This document shows positions 10,272 through 21,740 of a DNA stretch of 64,000 nt, one piece after another. The stretch lies in NCBI GenBank assembly GCA_025084515.1, contig JAJAGP010000252.1, positions 290,001-354,000 on the forward strand. The letters run 5' to 3'. A program made the position numbers and the translations under genes. Source of the DNA: Ancistrus triradiatus. Lineage: Eukaryota; Chordata; Actinopteri; Siluriformes; Loricariidae. A model generated the notes under the pieces. It did not search any database. It was not told where the DNA came from and saw only the letters and a list, made by a program, of their open reading frames with translations. How positions within the stretch are numbered: the stretch's first letter is position 1; each line of letters begins with the position of its first letter.

Positions 10272-10335
10272 ACCAACTGCTGTCAGACAGAACAGTTAGT
10301 ATAAATGTAGAATCAGGGATGGCAGAGAGAAAGAA

Positions 10336-10368
<33 letters not shown>

Positions 10369-10519
10369 GAGGCATGCTGACAGACAGACAAAGAGAGGAT
10401 GACAGACTACGGGGAAAGAATATGTGCAAAAACAAAAATGAAGGGAGAAAGAGAAGACAGACGAAACATCAAAGGACAAGAAACAGGAAGGTAAAGAGAT
10501 AAGGATAGAAATTTAATCA

Positions 10520-10570
<51 letters not shown>
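10186..10570. repeat. Cluster of (GT)n, (GA)n, (CAGA)n and (GA)n microsatellites
   Basis: (GT)26 at 10186-10237, (GA)n at 10240-10270, (CAGA)n at about 10341-10369 and (GA)n at about 10520-10569, joined by purine-rich sequence. Confidence 0.95.
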
Positions 10571-10669
10571 GTCTATGACATTTAAAAGAGAAGAACAGAT
10601 GGAAGGTAGATGAGTAGAAAAGAGAATGCACCAAAATATATAGGTTTGCTGTATATTATGCCACACACA

Positions 10670-11018
10670 CACAGAGCTGGGTATATTCACTATTCACCCT
10701 ATTTATTTTTGTGATATACTACATTGATTTTCAGTTCAAAATATCGATTTGTTTTTTTGAAGGAAGAAAAACACATTTTAAATGGGGTGTAAGCTACAAT
10801 CTCCGTTCCTGTAGATGGCGCAGTACAGTGCTGAACTATCAGTGTGATGTGAGGTATTAAGACCACTCTGATCGTACACCTTAACTTGTATTTCAGCTGG
10901 GTTTTTTTTAGATTTTGAGTGAACTATGCGGAATATCGCAATATGCATCGTATCGCAATGTATCGTGATATAATAGTATCGTGGGCCATGTATCATGATG
11001 CATATCGTATCGTATTCT
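10670..11018. repeat. hAT-like AT-rich repeat, family B copy 1
   Basis: It contains a block (10782-10830) including TTTTAAATGGGGTGTAAGCT and CTGTAGATGGCGCAGTACAG. This block recurs in reverse complement near 48770-48825. It also carries ATATCGCAATATGCATCGTA-type words shared with 21530-21580. The GCTGGGTATATTCAC start near 10676 resembles hAT ends. Termini are not precisely defined. Confidence 0.6.
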
Positions 11019-11657
11019 CTAATAGAGAGTTTACTAGAGCAGCCTCAGGATTATAAATCCTCAAAAAGTGTGGGAGTATTTCTTGCTTAACTCCAAAAAA
11101 AAGATTGTCAATTGCCGACCGTAGTTGGCATGAGAGTAGGGCTGAAACAATTCCTCGAGAAACCTTGAAATAGTTACAGTAATATGTTTCGCACAGACGA
11201 CTTTAACTGTGGCACAACAACAAATCCACAACATCTACATCTGTGGCACAACAACACTTCAACATAGAAATAAATGTAGAGTAGCCAGATGTACTGTACA
11301 GTGGTGTGAAAAAGTGTTTGCCCCCTTCCAGATTTCCTATTTTTTTGCATGTTTTGCATGTCAAACCAATTTAAATATTAGTCAAAGACAACACAAGTAA
11401 ACACAAAATGCAGTTTTTAAATGAAGGTGTTTATTATTAAGGGAGAAAAAATCCAAACCTAAATGGCTCCGTGTGAAAAAGTGATTGTCCCCCTTATTAA
11501 AACATAACTTAACTATAGTTTATCACACCTGAGGTCACTGCCTCTAGTCACACCCAGGCCTGATTATTGCCACACCTGTTCTCAATCAGGACATCACTTA
11601 AATAGGACCTGCCTGACAAAGTGAAGTACACCAAAAGATCCTTAAAAGCTACACATC

Positions 11658-12873
11658 ATGCCGAGATCCAAAGAAATTCAGGAACAATTGAAAAATAAAG
11701 TCATTGAGATCCATCAGTCTGGAAAGGGTTATAAAGCCATTTCTAAAGCTTTGGGACTCCAGCAAACCACAGTGAGAGCCATTATCCACAAATGGTGAAG
11801 ACATGGAACAGCGGTGAACCTTCCCAGGAACTGCTTGCTGACCAAAATTACCCCAAGAGCGCAGCGACGACTCATCCAAGAGGTCACAAAAGACCCCACA
11901 ACAACAACCAAAGAACTGCAAGCCTTACTTGCCTCAGTTAAGGTCATGCCTCCACCATAAGAAAGAGACTGGGCAAAAATGACCTGCATGGCAGAGTTCT
12001 AACATGAAAACCACTGCTGAGCAAAAAGAACATTAAAACTCGTCTCAGTTTTTCCAGAAAACATCTTTATGATCCTCAAGACTTTTGGGAAAACATTCTG
12101 TGGACTGACGAGACAAATGTTGAACTCTTTGAAAGGTGTGTGACCCATTACATCTGAGGTAAAAGTAACACAGCATTTCAGAAAAAGAACATTATAGCAG
12201 CAGTAACATATGGTGGTGGTAGTGTGATGGTCTGGGGCTGTTTTGCTGCTTCAGGACCTGGAAGACTTGCTGTGATAAATGGAACTATGAATCCTGCTGT
12301 CAACCAAACAATCCTGAAGGAGAATGTCCGGCCATCTGTTCCTGACCTTAAGCTGAAAGGAACTTGGGTTCTGCAGCAGGACAATGAACCAAAACACACC
12401 AGCAAGTCCACCTCTGAATGGCTGAAGAAAAACAAAATGAAGACTTTGGAGTGGCCTAGTCAAACTCCTGACCTGAATCCTATTGAGATGCTGTGGCATG
12501 ACCTTAAAAAGGTCGTTCATTTACATTTACAGCATTTAGCAGACGCCCTTATCCAGAGCGACTTACAATTGATACAGTTTTACAATCCAAGCAATTGTGG
12601 GTTAAGGGCCTTGCTCAAGGACCCAACAGTGGAAGCTTGGCGGAGGTGGGATTTGAACCCTGGACCTTTTGGTCCATAGACCAGCACCTTAACCGCTAGG
12701 CTACCACAGTCCACAGTGATTGCTGGAAAACCCTCCAGTGTGGCTGAATTACAACAATTCTACAAAGATGAGTGGTCAAAATTCCTCCACAATGCTGTAA
12801 AAGACTCATTGCAAGTTATCACAAACACTTGGTTGCAGTTGTTGCTGCTAAGGGCGGCCCAACCAATTATTAG
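11658..12873 (+). pseudogene. Tc1-like transposase pseudogene (element A)
   Basis: Tc1 transposases cut and paste their element at TA sites using a paired-like DNA-binding domain and a DDE catalytic domain. The frame opens at ATG 1658 bases into the 10-kb block (position 11658) and shows the first helix-turn-helix (GKGYKAISKALGL). It has an in-frame TGA at 11796-11798 and more stops and shifts before 12224. The C-terminal part is well preserved: WTDET with D at 12107, VWGCFAASGPGRLAV, QQDNEPKHTS with D at 12380, and DLNPIEMLW with E at 12485. The last two are 34 residues apart, the DD34E signature of Tc1. The SINE at 12518 interrupts the reading, which resumes with NPPSVAELQ-like codons to the stop at 12871-12873. 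The gene is inactive. Confidence 0.9.
12518..12715 (-). mobile_element. tRNA-derived SINE, copy 2, inserted in Tc1 element A
   Basis: Same family as at 6831. The tRNA-like head lies at the right (B-box-like sequence around 12650-12661 on the - strand) and the GGATAAGGGCG tail at the left. It sits between the transposase codons for HDLKKVVH and the resumed C-terminal part, so it inserted after the Tc1 copy. No clean target duplication could be defined by eye. Confidence 0.85.
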
Positions 12874-12994
12874 GTTTAGGGGGCAATCACTTTTTCACAC
12901 AGGGCCATGTAGGTTTGGATTTTTTTCTCCCTTAATAATAAACACCTTCATTGAAAAACTGCATTTTGTGTTTGCTTGTGTTGTTTTTCATATC

Positions 12995-14640
12995 GGATTA
13001 AAATAATCGACACAATACTTGAATACTAAAATAATTGTTAGCTGCAACCCTACATGAGAGCACATCCTCCATGCTGGAGCATCTAAAGCGCAAATGCATC
13101 GGCTCATTAAGTGTACATGATTCGGTAAGTTCATTAGCTAATGTTAAAATTTGTCCTACTTCATGGTGTGAGCTGTAACGTTCCCATGAGACAAACCTGT
13201 TCACATTCCAAATAACGTTTACAGTTTTAAACATTTCTTCGTTGTTGTAACGTCAAGGCCCACAGGTGCATTCAAATCCGATGAACATAAGAGAACAGTT
13301 TTCTGTTTGCCTCGAGTTCTCAGTGAACATTTGATGAGCACGAACTTACAGAGGAGCTGGATGAAGAGTTACCGTCGAAATGTAAGGTTTACTCAAAAGT
13401 CTGTCTCATTGCCTACCTTTGTGCCCTTGCTGCATACTTCCTATGTGTGGCGTTCACTCTCTCTTTATAAATCTAAAAGTAGATAAAGAGAGCACAGTTA
13501 AACAAATGAGACAAACATGTATAAACAATTTTAGTTTTATTTTTTTAAGTAAGAAAAAATTGTATTGCTTGAAAAAAACAAAAACATTTAGGTTATTTTA
13601 TTTATTCAATGGTGAAAAAGAGGCAAAATGTTTAACCAGATATTAGACTGAGCATCTCAATCAAACGTCCTGATGTGGTGTTTCTCAAAAATCTTTCTCG
13701 TTTACATTCTCATTTCATTAATGATAGTCTTTAGGAACCAATTCTGGAAATCCAACCAGAAAACAGATCCTGAGAACGCTGTTCCAGTGCAGATCGGACG
13801 CTCTTTGTGTGAGGCACTGCGTAAACACAGGTCTGTTTACATTGTTGGTTTGATTATAGCAAATGTCATCATCACGCCAGCTCTTATTTTCTCTTCTTCC
13901 GACTGTAATTTGGCGTAATGTCGCATAAGAACAGATAATTGTGGACTCTGTTCTTCTGCAGATGTAGAGTACACAATAGAGGAGCTCCGTCGGCTTTTAT
14001 CTCGGGTTTTACATATTTGTCACAGAGAGAATTGATAAGAAGTTATTAATATTCAGGAGGCCAGACTACGAGGCAGCATTGCCACCGCTGTCTGTATCAG
14101 CCAGAGAAAGTGACTTTGATTATTTATTCAGTAAAGAAAATGGATGTGTCTTTAAACAATGTTTCCCTTGGTGCTTCCAACAAGCCGTCTGGCAGCGCAA
14201 GATGGATAATGCGCTCGGCTTGAAATAGCAGCAGCTACAGTATAGATTTTTTTCCTCCTCTTTTCTTCGCCTGGAACTAAAAGGTGTGATTTTCTTTTCA
14301 GGTAGAAAAACACAGTGTTGCACTCCAATTCAGCGGCTGATTAATGTGCACCATGTTTACACCCCTCAACATGCCATTTAAGTCTCTACATGTAATCCAT
14401 GTAGAACTGTTCATTAGGAATTAGATCCTACAGCGGCCATTGGACTCTACACCTTTACCCCCCACAGATCTCCCAACCTGGCCTCAATTATTATTTTTAT
14501 TTTTCAATATTAAAAATAAATATTGAATATCACCTCCGCTCCTTCCCAACAGACTGGTGATAAACAATAAATAAATAAATAATAATAATACTAGTAATAA
14601 TTAGTAATAAAAACTTTTTATTTCAGTTTACACAGGACAG
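12995..14640. other. Unassigned intronic sequence
   Basis: About 1.6 kb of mixed sequence with no recognised gene or transposon. A non-repetitive patch at about 13925-14330 (TATTAATATTCAGGAGGCC and neighbours) could be a non-coding element, but there is no specific support. Confidence 0.3.
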
Positions 14641-14656
14641 CATTTTATGGGATTTA

Positions 14657-14657
14657 C

Positions 14658-14705
<48 letters not shown>

Positions 14706-14812
14706 ATACAGACATTGTATTATTGGGGAAAACAAAGACATTTGTGTACATAAAATACACATGTTGATTTTGTAATAAATAAATTTTAAAAATGTATTCT
14801 ACTACTGCTGTC

Positions 14813-14869
<57 letters not shown>

Positions 14870-14923
14870 CATTATGTTGTAATGTTGTATTATGACCAAT
14901 TAAAATGTTTTGTATATATCAAA

Positions 14924-14965
<42 letters not shown>

Positions 14966-14987
14966 ATATATATATATATATATATAA
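14657..14987. repeat. Microsatellite cluster: (AAT)n, (TTA)n, (TCTA)n, (TA)n
   Basis: (AAT)15 at 14657-14702, (TAT)n at 14813-14868, (TCTA)10 at 14925-14964 and (TA)n at 14963-14987. The run ends directly beside the Tc1 element at about 15003, whose left end is not clean. Confidence 0.95.
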
Positions 14988-15002
14988 TATGAGTATTTAA
15001 AC

Positions 15003-16373
15003 AATAACAAAAGTTCAACTCAATACTTTGTAACATGACCTTTGTTGGCAATGACAGAGGTCAAACGTTTGCTGTAAGTCTTCACCAGGTTGGCACACAC
15101 TGTAGCTGGTATTCTGGCCCATTCCTCCATGCAGATCTCCTCTAGAGCAGTGATGTTTTGGGGCAACACGGACTTTCAACTCCCTCCACAAATGTCCTAT
15201 GGGGCTGAGGTCTGGAGACTGGCTGGCTAGGACACCCCAGGACCTTGAAATGATTTTTATGGAGCCACTCCTTCGTTGCCTGAGCGGTGTGTTTGGGATC
15301 ACTGTCATTCTGGAAGCCCCAGCCACGTTCCATCTTCAATACTGTCACTGATGGAAGGAGGTTTTGGCTTAAAATCTCACGATACATGGCCCCGTTCATT
15401 CTTCCCTTAACACGGACCAGTCGTCCTGTCCCCTCTGCAGAAAAACAGCCCCAAATCATCAGGTTTCCACCCCCATGCTTCACAGTAGGTATGGTGTTCT
15501 TGGGATGCAACTCAGCATTCTTCTTCATCCAGTTGAGTTTTTATCAAAAAGTTCTATTTTGGTTTCATCTGACCACATGATATTCTCCCAAACCTCTTCT
15601 GGATCATCCATATGCTCTCTGGCAAGACTTCAGACGGGCCCTGGACATGTACTGGCTGAAGCAGGGGGCAAAAACGCCTGGCACTGCAGGATCTGAGTCC
15701 CTCTTGGCGTGGTGTTGTTGTTACTGATGGTAGCCTTTGTTACTTTGGTCCCAGCTCTCTGCAGGTCATTCATCAGGTCCCTCCGTGTAGTTCTGGGATG
15801 TTTGCGCACCGTTCTCATGATCATTTTTGACCCCACGGGATGAGATCTTGCGTGTGGGGGCCCCAGATCGAGGGAGATTATCAATGGGTCTTGTATGTCT
15901 TCCATTTTCTTACAATTGCTCCCCTAGTTGATTTATTCACACCAACCTGCTTGCCTATTGTAGATTCCACTCTTCCCAGCCTGCTGCAGGTCTACAATTT
16001 TTTCTTCCCTGGTGTCCTTCGACAGCTCTTTGGTCTTGACCATGGTTGAGTTTGGAGTCTGACTGTTTGAGGCTGTGGACAGGTGTCTTTTATACAGATA
16101 ACGAGGTCAAACAGGTGCCATTAATACAGGTAACGAGTGGAGAACAGAAGAGCTTCTTAAAGAAGAAGTTACAGGTCTGTGAGAGCCAGAAATCCTGTTT
16201 GGTTTACAATTAAATTCTTTAAAAATCCTACAATGTGATTTTCAGGATTTTTTCTCTCATTCTGTCTCTCATAGTTGAAGTGTACCTATGATGATAATTA
16301 CAGACCTCTCTCACATTTCTAAGTAGGAGAGCTTGCACAATCAGTGGCTGACTAAATACATTTTGCCCCACTG
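15003..16373 (-). mobile_element. Tc1-like DNA transposon B (about 1.37 kb, reversed)
   Basis: The 5' end on the - strand is CAGTGGGGCAAAATGTATTT, ending at 16373 and followed on the + strand by TA (16374-16375). The interior follows a widespread fish Tc1 family closely, with a degraded transposase reading leftward. The opposite terminal inverted repeat is missing: the homology stops near 15003, a few bases past the transposase stop, where TA/TCTA microsatellites begin. The copy is therefore 3'-truncated. Confidence 0.88.
15015..16043 (-). pseudogene. Tc1-like transposase pseudogene (element B)
   Basis: The start ATG is complementary to 16041-16043 and the stop to 15015-15017. Recognisable parts, reading leftward, are the N-terminal MVKTKELS, the second helix-turn-helix region (RTVRKHPRTTRRDL), HGGGNLMIWGCFSAEGTGR, QNDSDPKHTAQATKEW, and RELKVRV near the C-terminus. 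The frame is broken several times: the N-terminal third has stops, and there is a shift near 15230. The glutamate of the DDE triad is replaced, since the family's PIENLW here reads PIGHLW with GGA at 15195-15197. The protein cannot be active. Confidence 0.88.
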
Positions 16374-16439
16374 TACAGATATTAGAAATAGTATATTACA
16401 AATATTATTTATGTATGAATTAATAAATATGTATATACA

Positions 16440-16514
16440 TTAATAAATTTATGTTATTGTTATTATTATTATTATTATTAAATAAATGTATGAATAATAA
16501 TAATAATAATAATA

Positions 16515-16556
<42 letters not shown>

Positions 16557-16760
16557 GTTATTATTACTATTATTATTATTATTATTATTAATTCATAAGA
16601 TTTTTTATTAAATTTTTCCAAAGGTTAAGTTCTATAAACAAAAATACATGAATAAATTAATAAAAAAATTAATATTAGTTGTTGCAATAATGATAATACT
16701 ACTACTACTTCTACTACTACTACTACTACTACTACTAATAATAATAATAATACATTTAAA
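16440..16760. repeat. AAT/ATT and CTA trinucleotide tracts, including a palindromic (AAT)n(ATT)n
   Basis: At about 16492-16556 an AAT run passes directly into an ATT run, giving a long perfect inverted repeat able to form a hairpin or cruciform. Further TTA runs lie at 16455-16480 and 16560-16590, and a CTA/ATA run at about 16699-16752. Confidence 0.93.
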
Positions 16761-16799
16761 TTATTCTGAAAGGTATTAATTAACTGGTAAATGATAAGA

Positions 16800-17240
16800 A
16801 GTGGTGAATCTAATGACATGGTTGCTTGTTCTGTAGCTACTTGTCAGTTTATGCCAACCTATAAAACTGAATTACTTAAACCATCAGGTAATGCCGAGGC
16901 TATGCCCGGTCTTGTGGCATCTTGCACAAAAACATTAACAGCAGACTCCTTTAAGTGATGTAAGTTTTGAGGTGGAGCCTCCATGGATCGGACCACAAAT
17001 GCCTGATTGGATGAAGATATGGGGGATTTGGATTCCTGCGCAACACCTTGAGCTTAATATTATGGCTGATTGATGTGTGTGTCCGTGTGTACACTTTAAA
17101 ACGTTCTGTAGTAAGCTCATACGGAGTCGTAGCATTGTGCACGTGAAAGATTTAAATCTTATAAAACAGACTCTAACACAAACACACTCCATGACATCAT
17201 CATTAGCCTGAACTCGAGCACAGATCATCACCTTAAAATA
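16800..17240. other. Unassigned intronic sequence
   Basis: No recognised element. Short open frames on the - strand have no family resemblance. Confidence 0.3.
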
Positions 17241-17480
17241 TTCATTCTGTTGTTATTAATGACATGACCGTATTAAATATGGATCACTTTCTTATGAAAT
17301 ATTAATTAGTGACGCGCCGTGTCGTTCGGTAATGAAAGCCCGGGTGGATTCGTATCATGAGTTGTGCAGGAGCAGGATATAAATCGAATGTTTGCGTGTG
17401 TCAGAGCTGCTGTGTCGTGTGAGGGATGAATGATTCGAGCTGCAGATCGGAGCTCATTTTAAACAGATCCTTTAGCTTAA
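17241..17480. promoter_or_regulatory. Candidate conserved non-coding element with TAATTA core
   Basis: A non-repetitive stretch containing GTTATTAATGACATG, ATATTAATTAGTGACGCG (TAATTA at 17303-17308), GGTAATGAAAG, and CpG-containing words unusual for this AT-rich intron. This pattern is typical of homeodomain-bound vertebrate enhancers. Only sequence style supports it. Confidence 0.28.
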
Positions 17481-19180
17481 AGAGGACGGATCTGCTGATG
17501 GTGACGATATGAAGATATTTCAGCTCTCATATTCACGTTCCTGCTGTTGTTGAACACCGGAGACATGTCAGTTTTGCTCTGGTGCTCTGACACACTGCTG
17601 AAACAAATCCTGCATTTCATTACAGAAAGAGAGAGGGAGAGAAAACACTCGCATCAGGATGCAGAGAGAGTATAGCAAGAGACACACTGGGCCTAAGAAG
17701 GCATAAAAGTAGGAATATAGAGTATATTTAGATACATAACACAAATAACAAACATAAATACTGTGTTTAGTAACAGATTACCTTCAGGCTAATGTTAAAC
17801 AATTTAAAACTAATAGTGTTCTTATGAAGATGTCTAATCATAAATGGCGGTCCTCTTATAAAATATAATATTACTATTAGCCACATTGGAATTGGATTTC
17901 ATGAAATGTTGTTGGAGCCAGCTTTTGTAAACAAAGCTGGGGAAAGTAAGAATAAATTCTACGTTTCTAAATACTTTATTTTTTATTGAGGAATTTGGTC
18001 AAGACATGCTGTATTAACATATAAAAATAGTAATCTAATACATTTGAAAAAAAGTAAACAAATATTAATTCAATGATGGGGGATACTTAAGAGATGCCTG
18101 TTGACCTAAGGCATGTTTGAAATTAAGAGGAAACCAAAGAAACCTTTGCAATTTCAATATTCTCTAGACGTGGACCTGTTCTGACCAGGTTGGCATTGCT
18201 CTGGAATAAAAAGAAGAAAGGTGCAACAGTATGTTCATAAACGTCCATAAAAACGAAAAAGAAAATGAGAAAGAGAAAAAGAGCTTCTGTTTCTGTTTGT
18301 GCGGTGATGGTCGGTCTGTTTTACCTTTAGTTCAGAGCTTTGTTTTATTTAGGGATGTTAAGCTATAAAGGCTGGACATTTCATCCGTTTTTTTTCTTCC
18401 TTTCTGTTTCACTTGTCCGCTGAAGGCAGAGTTTTGCCCCGAGCTGAACTACCTGATGCAGGGTATCAATAATCAATCACCTGTCTGAGATCTGCTCAGG
18501 AGAATTACAGCTCTCACAATGTCTCACGGCTCGCGGCGTTTCATTCTGTACTGAACAGAAAAAAACAGATTTTCCTCAGCCAGCCAGTCGGTGTGTGTCA
18601 GTGGTACCTACCTGTAGTGGGCCACAAGAAAGCAGCAACATTATAATTATAAAAGCCTTTTGGATTTAATGAGTTTGATGAAGCTCTTAATGAGCAGCCT
18701 TATCGTTCCAGTGAGCCGAGCTTCATCATCCTTACAAACCAGGATCTGGATTTAAGCTGCAGTACGAAAACAGTTCATACTTTAAACCAAAGGTCCTGGA
18801 CTCTTAATGGATTCTCAGTTCAACTGAAGAGCAGCGAGACTGAAAATCAGTTTGAGTCCCATCAGCAGAAATGCTGGATCATCTTCTAGCTGGATTTGGT
18901 TTGATGGATCAGTCAGAAATGTTACGGGAGAGTTATACAGCATCAGCAGCTCCGCCAGTTCCAGCAGCTCCTTCTTTCTGATTTCCTTCACGGCTGGTGT
19001 TAAACTTGGTGTCTCTCATTAAACACCATCCCCGGCTGATCAGAGCTTCATTCATGTATCTGTTAAGTCCAGCTCTGATTAACCAGACCGAGCTGCTGAT
19101 GATCTAGAACTCCGACTTTAACATTTCTGACTCAGAACATTCATATTAAGAGCTACAGATTTCTTTCTCAGTATTCTCCT
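17481..19180. other. Unassigned intronic sequence
   Basis: About 1.7 kb with no recognised gene or transposon. The part at 18400-19150 has fairly balanced composition and might contain further regulatory sequence. Confidence 0.3.
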
Positions 19181-19189
19181 TAGCGTTTC

Positions 19190-19260
19190 TTTCGTTCTTT
19201 TTTCTTTCTTTCAGTCTTTTTTTCTTTCTTTCTTCTCTTTTCTTTGTTTCTTTCTTTATT

Positions 19261-19295
<35 letters not shown>

Positions 19296-19330
19296 CAGTG
19301 TTTTCTTTAGCCGTTCTTTCTTTCTTTTTT

Positions 19331-19369
<39 letters not shown>

Positions 19370-19372
19370 AAT
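19190..19372. repeat. (TTTC)n microsatellite, two main blocks
   Basis: TTTC tetranucleotide runs at about 19190-19290 and 19315-19370, interrupted near 19295-19315. The pyrimidine strand is +. Confidence 0.95.
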
Positions 19373-19699
19373 CAGTCACTAGTCAATGAACGGAAATGAT
19401 AACGTTGATCCTGTACTTTGGTTCAAACACCGAGATCTCACTCTGATTAACTTCTGTTGGTAGAATAGTGTATTTTAGTAACAGCCTGCCTTATAAATCA
19501 GACCCATTTTATTTACTGAATGGAAATAAACTTTCTTTTTAATAAATTAATATATTCGATTTTACTGTATGTATAATAAACAGTTGTTGGGAAATTCTGT
19601 TCCTTGGCTTTACCTTTCAGAATGCTGATAAAAAATAACAATATATTTATTTACATCAGGTAGAATATCTGACATAACAGCACAAAGCTGGAGTGTATT

Positions 19700-19805
19700 A
19701 TTGCTTAAACAAGGCATGGAGTTTGGAAGATGGGGGGAAACTGTATGAACCATAGGAGACACGGGGTTAACATACAAACTCCACACAGGCAGCAGTTAGG
19801 CCTTA
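19700..19805. repeat. Short fragment of a fish dispersed repeat (GGGGAAACTG...ACATACAAACTCC)
   Basis: The word ACATACAAACTCCACACAGG and its neighbours resemble the GAGAACATGCAAATTCCACA end of the repeat at 21110-21390. A small and diverged remnant. Confidence 0.35.
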
Positions 19806-19879
19806 ATCCAAACAATAATGAATTCCACTAACATCAGCAGGTCCAGACTCTGAAATCTTTTCCTCTTTATCTCCATCCC

Positions 19880-20480
19880 TGTTAGGATGACCCATAACTA
19901 CTCGATTCTTTTTCATGCCGTCCTGGCAGGATTAGCGGCGAAACAGGCGGGAATAAACGCGTCTGAGCATAGCTATCGCTCCGGCTGCGGCCTTATGGTC
20001 AGATTTACTCTCCTTTGAGTTTTTTTTCCCTCTGTTCGGGCTTTTATTCTAGCCAGGAGCTGTAGATCACACAAGCCTTTAAAGCTCTATTTCACCACTA
20101 GGTTAGCTTCCTCTCTCTCTTCGGTGTTGTCGCTCTGGCTCGACAGCGGCTGTAATAAACGCCGGGTCCCCGCTCTGAGTCCGATTGAGCCGTGGGATCA
20201 AATTAACGCCTCCCTGGGTCTGACAGCTTGTCTATTGCACCGTGGTCCTGGCTTCATGCCCATAAATAGGTTTTCTGGCCGCGAGCGCATCTCCGTAACG
20301 AACCCGACGGTTTTCCTCGAGTCAAACGACTTTGAGAGGCGTTCTGGAGACGTGCAGCTACACGCCGAGCTCTTGTAACGCCAGCTCCCATTTCATTAAA
20401 AATGTATACGGGGCAGCGTCTAAATAAATAACCGCTGGCATTTTATTCCTCTCGCTGCTCTGTTTCTGCACCGTCGTCCT
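19880..20480. promoter_or_regulatory. Candidate conserved non-coding element, GC-richer than its surroundings
   Basis: About 600 bp with raised GC and CpG content and words such as CAAATTAACGCCTCC, TGTCTATTGCACC, CCCATAAATAGG and TTTCATTAAAAATG. An 84-codon open frame at 20124-20378 crosses it but resembles no protein family. Composition and lack of repeats are the only evidence. Confidence 0.28.
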
Positions 20481-21105
20481 CTTTGTGTGTGTTCGCTTAA
20501 TATTCTTTCGAGAATCTCAGCTGTACACTTGCTCTCGCTCTCTATCTCGTGCAAACATGCACACTTAGAGATGAATAATTCAGAATAAAGAGAGGGAGAA
20601 GCTCCAAGAACTAAAATGACCCAATGAGGTGGAGAAGAAAAATCGTTCCTTTGGAGTAAAAGCTTTATCTCGATCGCTGTGGGATGTAGAGTATTTATTG
20701 TACTGGATTTTGTTTAAGATAATATTGGTAGCGTTAATATCGTAAATAATTACAGGAAAATACCACTTGTTATCTAAGTTATGGGTGAGCTTTAAAGCTT
20801 TCTACTAAAATGACCAAGGCGCTTATTTTGTCTACATAAAACCCCCATGTTTACGCCAAAAAAGACCATTACAACGATTTCATTCATACGATTTATTCGG
20901 GGGACACTTTATTTATTTATTCATTTATTTATCGCCACATCTCTATCGATGACTGTTCGTAAGAAGCAAGGCTCCGGCCATATTGAAAACGTCTACTGAA
21001 ATGACTTTAGATTAGAAACACATCGTTCTTAATCATTGCTGTGTGTTTTTTTATTTGTTTATTAAATTATTTCAAAAGTTAATGTCATGTATGAGCAAAA
21101 AATGG
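20481..21105. other. Unassigned intronic sequence
   Basis: No recognised element. A small ATTT-rich run occurs near 20908-20935. Confidence 0.3.
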
Positions 21106-21109
21106 GATT

Positions 21110-21395
21110 CATTCATTCACTTTCTTATCCGCTTAATCCTGATCATGGTCGCTGGATAGCCGGTGCCTAGCCGGCAGCACAGGGTACAAGGCAGGAACAG
21201 CCCTAGACAGGGTGCCAGTCCATTGAAGGGCACACACTCGCACACTACGGGCACTTTATAAACACCGATTAGTCTAAAACACTTCTTCGAAATGTGGGAG
21301 GAAACCGGAGCACCCAAAGTAAACCCACGAAGACATGAGGAGAACATGCAAATTCCACACATGCGAAGTCCAAGGTCAGGGCCCGAGGTGCACAC
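21110..21395. repeat. Common teleost dispersed repeat (ATTCATTC...GGAGGAAACCGGAGCACCC)
   Basis: It starts with ATTCATTCACTTTCTTATCC and contains GGGTGCCAGTCCATTGAAGG, GGGAGGAAACCGGAGCACCC and GAGAACATGCAAATTCCACA in the order typical of a very abundant fish repeat. Fragments of the same family lie near 19700, 30000 (reverse) and 44550 (reverse). I do not assign the class. Confidence 0.7.
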
Positions 21396-21494
21396 TAAAA
21401 CAACCTCATTTGTCATTTGGTGACTTGGCTAGGAAGTCTAGTGAGTGTGAAGACTTGAGATGTAACGTTAGGTTTAAAGGTTTAAAACGCCTTT

Positions 21495-21740
21495 ATGTCT
21501 GTTAGGGATACTGGAAAGGATTTCACGATACGATTATATCACGACACAATGCATATTGCGATATATTGCGATATTCCACATAGTTCCGTGAAAATATAAA
21601 AACAGTTGAAGTGCGGTGAAGTTACAGTGTACTATCTGATATTTACGCTGAAAACCGATGTAGTATATCAGGAAAATAAATATCATGATATACTGCTGTA
21701 TCGATTTTTTAGCCCAGCCCCGATAAGAGGTGAAACGATA
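21495..21740. repeat. hAT-like AT-rich repeat, family B copy 2
   Basis: Shares CGATACGATTATATCACGAC, GCGATATTCCACATAGTTC and GAAAACCGATGTAGTATATC with the copies at 10670 and 48690. It ends near AGCCCAGCCCC (21711-21721), the complement of a hAT-style GGGGCTGGGC end. Confidence 0.55.

Larger units (their letters stand above)
11299..12990 (+). mobile_element. Tc1-like DNA transposon A (about 1.7 kb, carries a SINE)
   Basis: The left end CAGTGGTGTGAAAAAGTG starts at 11299 directly after a TA (11297-11298), as in Tc1 elements. Long subterminal inverted repeats pair 11416-11495 with 12879-12960. For example GTGTGAAAAAGTGATTGTCC (11471) pairs with GGCAATCACTTTTTCACAC (12882). The outermost right repeat after about 12990 is lost or too diverged to see. 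A degraded transposase lies between, interrupted by a SINE at 12518-12715. Without the SINE the length would fit a 1.5-1.6 kb Tc1 element. Confidence 0.88.

Noticed and set aside
9727..10299. A 190-codon open frame ending in Cys-Val and Glu-Arg runs
   Set aside because: Its last third is the GT and GA microsatellite and the rest resembles no family.
11658..12873. An active Tc1 transposase
   Set aside because: In-frame stops begin at 11796 and a SINE interrupts the C-terminal part, despite the intact DDE triad.
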